The position numbers and the translations under genes were made by a program. The notes under the pieces are model-generated. The model worked only from the letters and a program-made list of their open reading frames with translations, searched no databases and was not told the DNA's origin. Shown in pieces: positions 7,025 through 10,996 of a stretch of DNA of 10,996 bases (positions are counted from its first letter, which is position 1; each line of letters starts with the position of its first letter). This DNA is from Paracoccaceae bacterium (GTDB lineage: Bacteria > Pseudomonadota > Alphaproteobacteria > Rhodobacterales > Rhodobacteraceae), in NCBI GenBank assembly GCA_027069385.1, contig JALXER010000119.1, positions 11,910 through 22,905 on the forward strand. The letters run 5' to 3'.

Positions 7025-7053
7025 TTGCTTCAGCCAAAATGTTCAGCTATCTG
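7025..7053 (+). promoter_or_regulatory. Candidate arfA promoter
   Basis: TTGCTT at 7025-7030 and TATCTG at 7048-7053 are 17 bases apart and fit sigma70-type boxes. They lie just after a terminator-like hairpin and 25 bases before the arfA ATG, which has a TAGGAG ribosome-binding site at 7067-7072. This suggests arfA is transcribed separately. Confidence 0.4.
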
Positions 7054-7078
7054 CCTGCCACAAATTTAGGAGACACCC

Positions 7079-7297
7079 ATGAACAACAAACACAGACACC
7101 CACCACCCAAACCGCGAAGCCCCACCGCCCGGGTCCTTGCCCAGCCGCTTTACCGGCAACGCAAGATCAAGGCTCTCAAGGGCAAGGGATCCTACAAGCG
7201 CCGTCCGAAGCACCGTGACGGCGCTTTTCATTTGCGGGCAGCATTCACTCCAGCATCCATGAGCGGGGCAATTCTCAATCCTTCCGATTATACTTGA
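7079..7297 (+). CDS. arfA: Alternative ribosome-rescue factor ArfA homologue
   Basis: Predicted ribosome-rescue factor, 72 aa, the same length as E. coli ArfA. ArfA enters the empty mRNA channel of ribosomes stalled on nonstop mRNA and recruits RF2 to release the chain, as a backup to trans-translation by tmRNA. The core fits the family: PLYRQR at residues 23-28 (E. coli PLFRQR), KGKGSY at 34-39 (identical), and KH at 44-45. The rest of the N-terminus is basic and Pro-rich. The last 22 residues are more hydrophobic and not needed by analogy with E. coli. A terminator-like hairpin lies inside the reading frame at codons 40-50, so the main transcript would lack a stop codon and give a protein ending near residue 50. 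ArfA is best known from beta- and gammaproteobacteria, so its presence in an alphaproteobacterial prophage is notable. Confidence 0.85.
   Translation: MNNKHRHPPPKPRSPTARVLAQPLYRQRKIKALKGKGSYKRRPKHRDGAFHLRAAFTPASMSGAILNPSDYT
7196..7233 (+). terminator. Terminator-like hairpin inside the arfA coding region
   Basis: AAGCGCCGTC (7196-7205) and GACGGCGCTT (7217-7226) form a perfect 10-bp stem with an 11-base loop. The stem runs into TTTT (7225-7228) and then CATTT. It ends at codon 50 of 72, right after the conserved ArfA core. In E. coli, a hairpin at the matching place leads to a nonstop arfA mRNA, by termination or RNase III cleavage, that keeps ArfA low while tmRNA works. Confidence 0.8.
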
Positions 7298-7356
7298 TAA
7301 TCACCGGCGGTGAAGCAAAGCTGACAGCCACGCGCGATCAACCCGTGGAGGCCAGA

Positions 7357-7728
7357 ATGAGCAAACCGATCCTTCCCAGTCAAAACAAATCATGGGGCTT
7401 TTTTGGCACCGTCAGCCGGTTCGGGTTTAATGGCATTGACCCGGATGCAGCATGGGAGCTTGCCTTTCATGCTATCGGCAAAGCCACCAAGGCCGATGAT
7501 GGGGGTATCCGGCTGTTTCTCGATTCCCGCCATGGCCGCCATTTTGCCGATGATGTGGCAAACGAACTTGGCAAAGGCCATTTCCTGAAGAAGGCAATCG
7601 ATGCCGCCACCGCCCGCTGGATGAACTGGACGATCAACCGCCGCACCAGCTGGCATACCGGTATTCCTGAAGAACTCCCATACCTGACCGGCTTTGTCCT
7701 GAACGCCGGGATCGAAGCCGATCTGTAA
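7357..7728 (+). CDS. Conserved hypothetical protein, 123 aa
   Basis: Not recognised as a named family, though the wording of the protein (WGFFGTVSRFG, FLDSRHGRHFADDVANEL, EELPYLTGFVL) is reminiscent of hypothetical proteins on rhizobial plasmids and prophages. The ATG at 7357-7359 has a GGAGG ribosome-binding site 6 bases upstream; the frame is open to 7294 but without such a site. It is soluble, with no membrane segment. Its C-terminus has a Trp/Arg-rich stretch (RWMNWTINRRTSWHTG). It lies 59 bases after arfA and converges with the methyltransferase gene 13 bases away. Strong start signal and length support a real gene. Confidence 0.75.
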   Translation: MSKPILPSQNKSWGFFGTVSRFGFNGIDPDAAWELAFHAIGKATKADDGGIRLFLDSRHGRHFADDVANELGKGHFLKKAIDAATARWMNWTINRRTSWHTGIPEELPYLTGFVLNAGIEADL

Positions 7729-7741
7729 ACCGGTTTGTGTA

Positions 7742-8992
7742 TCACGCCGCCTGTTTCTCTCCGGCGGCAATTTCATCAAACGTCTTGCCACTCCCATCCA
7801 GCACAGCTGTCTTGCCGCTGAACTCCTGCCAGCGGCGGATGATCACATCGGCGTATTTGGGATCAAGCTCAATCAGCCGGGCCGAGCGGCCCGCTTTCTC
7901 GCAGGCAATCAGCGTTGAACCGGAGCCGCCAAACGGGTCGAGCACGATATCCCGGCTCTTGGAAGAATTGCGAATGGCCCGCTCCACCAGTTCCACAGGT
8001 TTCATGGTCGGGTGCAGATCGTTCTTTTGTGGCTTGTTCATGAACCAGACATCGCCCTGATCGCGTGCCCCGCACCAGTAATGATCGAGCCCTTCCTTCC
8101 AGCCATAGAGGATCGGCTCGTACTGACGCTGGTAATCGGCCCGGCCCAGGGTGAAGGTGTTCTTGGCCCAGATGACGAATGTCGACCAGTGCCCGCCAGC
8201 TTCGGCAAAGGCCTTTTGCAGGGTGTGCAATTCCGATGAGGACATGCAGATATAGACAGCACCCTTGGTGACGCTCAGGATGTTGACGCAGGCATCGTAG
8301 AGAAAACGCTCAAAATCCTCGCCAAGATTGTCATTGAGGATCTTGCGCTTGTTGCCGCGCATCTTGTCCTTGGCGGTTTCGCCATAGTTCACGTTATAAG
8401 GCGGGTCGGTAAAGCACAAATCGGCCAGCGCACCATCCAGAACCTGTTCGACATGATCGAGCCGGGTGGCATCACCACAGAGCAACCGGTGGTCACCAAG
8501 TGTCCACAAATCGCCCGGTTTCGATACCGGATCGTCCTCGATCTGAGGAACCGCATCATCATCGGTGTTGCCACCGGCATCATCTTCCAGACCCGCCAGC
8601 AAATTGTCGATCTCATCAGCATCAAAACCGGTAATGTCGACATCAAACTCGTCTTCCATCAGGGCCTGCAGCTCAATAGCCAGCATCTCCTCGTCCCAGC
8701 CGCTGTGCTCGGCGATGCGGTTATCCGCAATTACCAGCGCCCGGCGCTGGGTTTCGTTCAAATGCCCCAGTTTGATAACCGGAACGGTTTTCATGCCCAG
8801 CCTTGAGGCGGCCAGCAACCGGCCATGCCCGGCAATGATCACATTGTCCTCGCCCACCAGCACCGGATTGACAAAACCGAACTCGGTGATAGAGGCGGCA
8901 ATCTGGGCCACCTGTTCGTCCGAATGGGTTCTGGCGTTGCGGGCGTAAGGGATCAGTTCCGCCGTGGAGATATAATCAACCTTGAGGTTCAT
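7742..8992 (-). CDS. ParB-domain DNA methyltransferase (N6-adenine/N4-cytosine, beta class)
   Basis: Orphan DNA methyltransferase, 416 aa, of the kind common in alphaproteobacterial prophages. Residues about 6-95 are a ParB/Sulfiredoxin-like N-terminal domain, with ARNARTHSDEQ and the VIIAGHGRLLAA box (GHGR at 55-58). An acidic linker (about 100-155) follows. The catalytic domain has TDPPY at 195-199 (motif IV), then HPTMKP at 327-332 and the SAM-binding LDPFGGSGST at 351-360 (motif I). Having motif IV before motif I places it in the beta class, as for CcrM. The target site cannot be read. I start at ATG 8990-8992, which overlaps the dcm stop as ATGA and has AGGA upstream, rather than 13 codons earlier. 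No restriction enzyme gene is nearby, so protection of phage DNA or gene control are the likelier roles. Confidence 0.93.
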   Translation of the reverse strand: MNLKVDYISTAELIPYARNARTHSDEQVAQIAASITEFGFVNPVLVGEDNVIIAGHGRLLAASRLGMKTVPVIKLGHLNETQRRALVIADNRIAEHSGWDEEMLAIELQALMEDEFDVDITGFDADEIDNLLAGLEDDAGGNTDDDAVPQIEDDPVSKPGDLWTLGDHRLLCGDATRLDHVEQVLDGALADLCFTDPPYNVNYGETAKDKMRGNKRKILNDNLGEDFERFLYDACVNILSVTKGAVYICMSSSELHTLQKAFAEAGGHWSTFVIWAKNTFTLGRADYQRQYEPILYGWKEGLDHYWCGARDQGDVWFMNKPQKNDLHPTMKPVELVERAIRNSSKSRDIVLDPFGGSGSTLIACEKAGRSARLIELDPKYADVIIRRWQEFSGKTAVLDGSGKTFDEIAAGEKQAA

Positions 8993-9815
8993 GCATTGTC
9001 CTGATCGAATCGAGATTTGAGAATGCGCCACGCATGTGCTGCAACCAGCGGGACCACGCCGTTTCCGGTAAGGTGCAGCCGGTCGGCGCGGTGTTCAAGC
9101 GGGTCCGGACGTCCGTCCAGCCGACGGGCCAGCCCATCAGGGCTTCGACAAACAGCGGGTTCAAGACCCGGGTTGTGCTGCAGGTATTTCTGCCAGCCTT
9201 CGAGATCGTCCGGGCCGGGCGGGAATGGACGGCATAATTCGCCAGCTGATCCATGTGTTTCCGACCGGTCCCTGTTTTCAGACAATGACGGGAGCTGTTG
9301 GCGCCCTTGGCGTCCCTTGCCGCCGGTGTCGGCCATCGTTTTGACTGATGCGTCAGATCGCACGCCTTGCGCTTTCCCGCACTCGGCTTTGTCCCGTCGC
9401 AGGCCTTTGGGGTCGCCCACATGGGCGCCGCCCAGAGACTTGCTGCCGTCTGGATGTTCGGTCCGCCCTCGCGGCCCGCATTGCTGGCACCCGTTGTGCA
9501 GTTGGCTGTTGGCGTTGGCCACATCCTGGCTGCCTGATCCAGCCCGAAATGTGCCTTCTTGCCAGACGGGCGCACAAAGTGATTTCCTTTCCTGATCAAA
9601 ATCTCCGGCGGGTTGCCGCCGCCCGAGACGTTCGGCGTGGGCCAGCACGAAGAGCCGCTGGCGAAGATGCGGCGCGCCAGTTTCAGCCGCCGTGAACAAT
9701 CCTTCCGTAACCCGGTAGCCCAGTTCTTCCAGTTCCTGTCTGACCTGCCGATATCCGAGGTTGAGATGATTGGCGACGTTTTCCAGAAACACCCATTCAG
9801 GTTGGCACTCTCCAA
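8976..9815 (-). other. Long overlapping reading frame inside dcm with methyltransferase-like WPTP repeats
   Basis: A 279-codon open frame lies fully across the 3' part of dcm in a different frame. It holds repeated Trp-Pro-Thr-Pro words (CWPTPNVSGG, MWPTPTAN, RWPTPAARDAKG, with a related MWATPKACD) and ends with LNPLFVEALMGWPVGWTD. These words resemble the C-terminal parts of some phage C5-methyltransferases. The main dcm frame nonetheless carries the motif VIII and IX/X residues, so I treat that frame as the real one. This frame may be an ancestral alternative or a second product; expression is unproven. Confidence 0.3.
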
Positions 9816-9918
9816 TGATCCGCGCGAAGTGCAGCCACAGGTGTCGGGGGTCGTCCGTGCCTTTCCGTTTTCCTGCGATTGAAAATGGTTGGCACGGATA
9901 GCCGCTTATGCGGTGCAC
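8989..9918 (-). pseudogene. C5-cytosine DNA methyltransferase (dcm), 5' part missing
   Basis: Remnant of a DNA cytosine-5 methyltransferase. From the first homologous residues it reads GYPCQPFSIAG, which holds the motif IV catalytic cysteine. It continues with VFLENV (motif VI), RQRLFVLAHA (motif VIII) and GNGVVPLVAAHAW (motif IX/X region). Motifs I-III, including the SAM-binding FxGxG of the N-terminus (about 70-80 residues), are absent. The frame opens only at a GTG inside a palindrome (9916-9918), and a TAG lies a little further upstream. Homology begins at about 9900, exactly where the repeat cluster next to the recombinase gene starts, so the 5' part was probably separated by insertion of that element. 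The remaining protein should not be active alone. Its stop overlaps the next methyltransferase's start (ATGA), so the two were a coupled pair. Confidence 0.8.
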
Positions 9919-9931
9919 CGCATAAGCGGCT
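9900..9931. repeat. Perfect 32-bp palindrome at the element-dcm junction
   Basis: Bases 9900-9931 are identical to their own reverse complement. The arms contain TTATGCGG at 9906-9913 and CCGCATAA at 9918-9925, with TGCA at the centre. Its left end coincides with the point where dcm homology begins. It is the likely outer end of the recombinase element or its recombination site. Confidence 0.85.
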
Positions 9932-10016
9932 TTATGCGGAGTCTATGATTATGCGGAGTCGGCGGCAGAGACATGATTGCCGCTGCCGCGTTTGGCTATA
10001 ATTTACTCCGCATAAT
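9932..10016. repeat. TTATGCGGAGTC direct repeats and inverted copy (probable element end)
   Basis: TTATGCGGAGTC occurs at 9932-9943 and again at 9949-9960, 17 bases apart. An inverted copy, ACTCCGCATAAT, lies at 10005-10016, one base before the recombinase stop, and pairs exactly with ATTATGCGGAGT at 9948-9959. Between them GCGGCA (9962-9967) and TGCCGC (9978-9983) can form a small hairpin. With the palindrome this makes five TTATGCGG units in 110 bases, in both orientations, as expected of binding and exchange sites for tyrosine recombinases. Confidence 0.75.
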
Positions 10017-10017
10017 T

Positions 10018-10996
10018 TCAGGCTTGACCAGAGGCCTTCAGCATGGCCAGGAGTTTGTCTGGTGCCTTGAATCGGCCGCGTTGCAAGGTCGGATATTTCA
10101 ATTTGGTGAGAGCTTCGAGTTTTTCCGTGGGATCGGCCCGGAGGTATATTTCGATACTTTGAATACTGGCATGACCGAGCCAGAGAGAGACTTTTCGAAC
10201 GTCCCCGGTGGCCTGCAGAGTGTGCATTGCGCAGGTATGCCGCAGGACGTGGGGCGTGACTCTTTTTTTGGCAATGGACGGCTGCTTGCACGCTGCGGTG
10301 GTGACGTGCTTTGCAAGAATATACTCGAACCCGGCACGGCTCATGGCTCGACCAGCGGCATTATGGAACAGTTCCGGGTCGCCGTCTGGCCGACGGATTG
10401 TTAGCCAGGCCTTGAGCACTCTCGCCGTTTCTTTCCACAGTGGCAACACGCGCTCACGCCGCCCCTTGCCCATGACGTGGATGCTGGCCGGAGTCCGGCT
10501 ATCGAACTGGTCCATCCTGAGAGTGACCAGTTCGCTGACGCGCAAACCACCGGCATATGTCAAATGCAGCATCGCACGATCACGCACACCAGATGCGGTG
10601 CCCAGGTCCGGTGCGTCAAGAAGAGCCTGTATCTCGTCAGGAGTCAGATAGGCGACAAGCGCCTTGTCATACCTCTTCTTCGGGATGGCGCGTATTTGGC
10701 GTGACTGATCAATGCTGGACGGATGCCGATACTCCAGAAAGCGGAAAAAGGAATGGATAGCCGCCAGCCTGGCGTTGCGGGTTCGGGCGGAGTTGCTGCG
10801 GTTGCCCTCAATGTGTTCCAGGAGGGCAAGGATAAGAGATGCGTCAATCTGCTCTATTTTCAGATTGGATGGCCTGACATCGAACCGTTCCGCCGCAAAA
10901 CAGAGCAGAAGCTTGAAGCTATAGGCATAGGCCTCGCAAGTATGAAGGCTTGCTCCGCGCTCGCGAGGCAAATGCACACGCAGGAATGTTCCCAGA
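10018..10996 (-). CDS. Tyrosine-type site-specific recombinase, RIT third-gene-like; N-terminus beyond right edge
   Basis: Phage-integrase-family recombinase with 325 residues visible and no start or stop before the right edge, so the first residues are missing. The visible part starts LGTFLRVHLPRERGASLHTC, typical of an N-terminal SAM-like core-binding domain. The catalytic domain has the full set: Arg in YAGGLRVSEL, Lys region in MGKGRRERVLPLWKETA, HxxR in PHVLRHTCAMHTLQ, His in WLGHASIQS and the nucleophile Tyr in EIYLRADPTEKL. A GTG at 10975-10977 is not the likely start because the similarity continues upstream of it. The wording of the whole protein matches the last recombinase of RIT elements rather than XerC/D or a phage integrase, but that subclass call is from memory of the family. 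It appears functional at this end. Confidence 0.9.
   Translation of the reverse strand, partial: LGTFLRVHLPRERGASLHTCEAYAYSFKLLLCFAAERFDVRPSNLKIEQIDASLILALLEHIEGNRSNSARTRNARLAAIHSFFRFLEYRHPSSIDQSRQIRAIPKKRYDKALVAYLTPDEIQALLDAPDLGTASGVRDRAMLHLTYAGGLRVSELVTLRMDQFDSRTPASIHVMGKGRRERVLPLWKETARVLKAWLTIRRPDGDPELFHNAAGRAMSRAGFEYILAKHVTTAACKQPSIAKKRVTPHVLRHTCAMHTLQATGDVRKVSLWLGHASIQSIEIYLRADPTEKLEALTKLKYPTLQRGRFKAPDKLLAMLKASGQA

Larger units (their letters stand above)
9900..10996. mobile_element. End of a recombinase-in-trio (RIT)-like element, partial
   Basis: The stretch runs from the 32-bp palindrome through the repeat cluster to the tyrosine recombinase gene, and goes past the right edge. The recombinase resembles the third gene of RIT elements, in which three tyrosine recombinase genes lie in a row between palindromic, inverted-repeat ends. 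The element would read into the window on the minus strand, so its other two genes and far end should lie beyond 10996. Only one recombinase is visible, so the class is inferred. Confidence 0.6.

Noticed and set aside
7727..7736. AAACCGGTTT palindrome between the convergent 123-aa gene and the methyltransferase gene as a two-way terminator
   Set aside because: It has no loop and is too short to form a stable hairpin; no other terminator is seen in the 13-base gap.
1..10996. tRNA genes, CRISPR arrays or a classical attachment site
   Set aside because: No cloverleaf-like sequence and no regular repeat-spacer pattern were seen; the only clustered repeats are the TTATGCGG units next to the recombinase.

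Overview
The window looks like part of a lambda-like prophage, or prophage remnant, in an alphaproteobacterium (probably Hyphomicrobiales/Rhizobiales or a relative). This rests on moderately high GC, the lambda-type packaging proteins, a DUF3489 protein, a MazE-family (DUF3018-like) antitoxin and a rhizobial-looking recombinase. All assignments come from reading motifs by eye; no database search was run.

Left part (1-6030, mostly minus strand): the DNA-packaging and head genes run right to left in lambda order. They are small terminase (Nu1-like), large terminase (gpA-like), gpW-like head-tail joining protein, lambda-type portal, and a ClpP-like prohead protease that runs off the left edge and carries what looks like an in-frame scaffold tail. 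Between portal and protease a MazE-family antitoxin and a MazF/PemK toxin are inserted on the opposite strand. The toxin stop lies 2 bases from the portal stop, and a perfect 16-bp palindrome sits in the antitoxin promoter region.

Middle part (6060-7728, plus strand): four small genes diverge from the packaging operon. They are a DUF3489 protein, an unrecognised 79-aa protein, a homologue of the ribosome-rescue factor ArfA, and an unrecognised 123-aa protein. The arfA gene has a terminator-like hairpin inside its coding region, the arrangement that makes E. coli arfA a sensor of failing trans-translation.

Right part (7742-10996, minus strand): a ParB-domain/adenine-or-N4-cytosine DNA methyltransferase overlaps by 4 bases the end of a C5-cytosine methyltransferase gene. 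That second gene lacks everything before its PCQ motif. Its homology stops where a cluster of palindromic and repeated TTATGCGG motifs (9900-10016) begins. Immediately beyond is a tyrosine recombinase that closely resembles the last member of 'recombinase in trio' (RIT) elements and is open to the right edge. The simplest reading is that a RIT-type element inserted into the dcm gene, leaving the 3' part here and the 5' part beyond the window.

The most interesting points are the phage-borne arfA with its built-in nonstop-mRNA hairpin, the antisense toxin-antitoxin module inside the head operon, and the palindrome-rich recombinase element end that cuts the methyltransferase gene.
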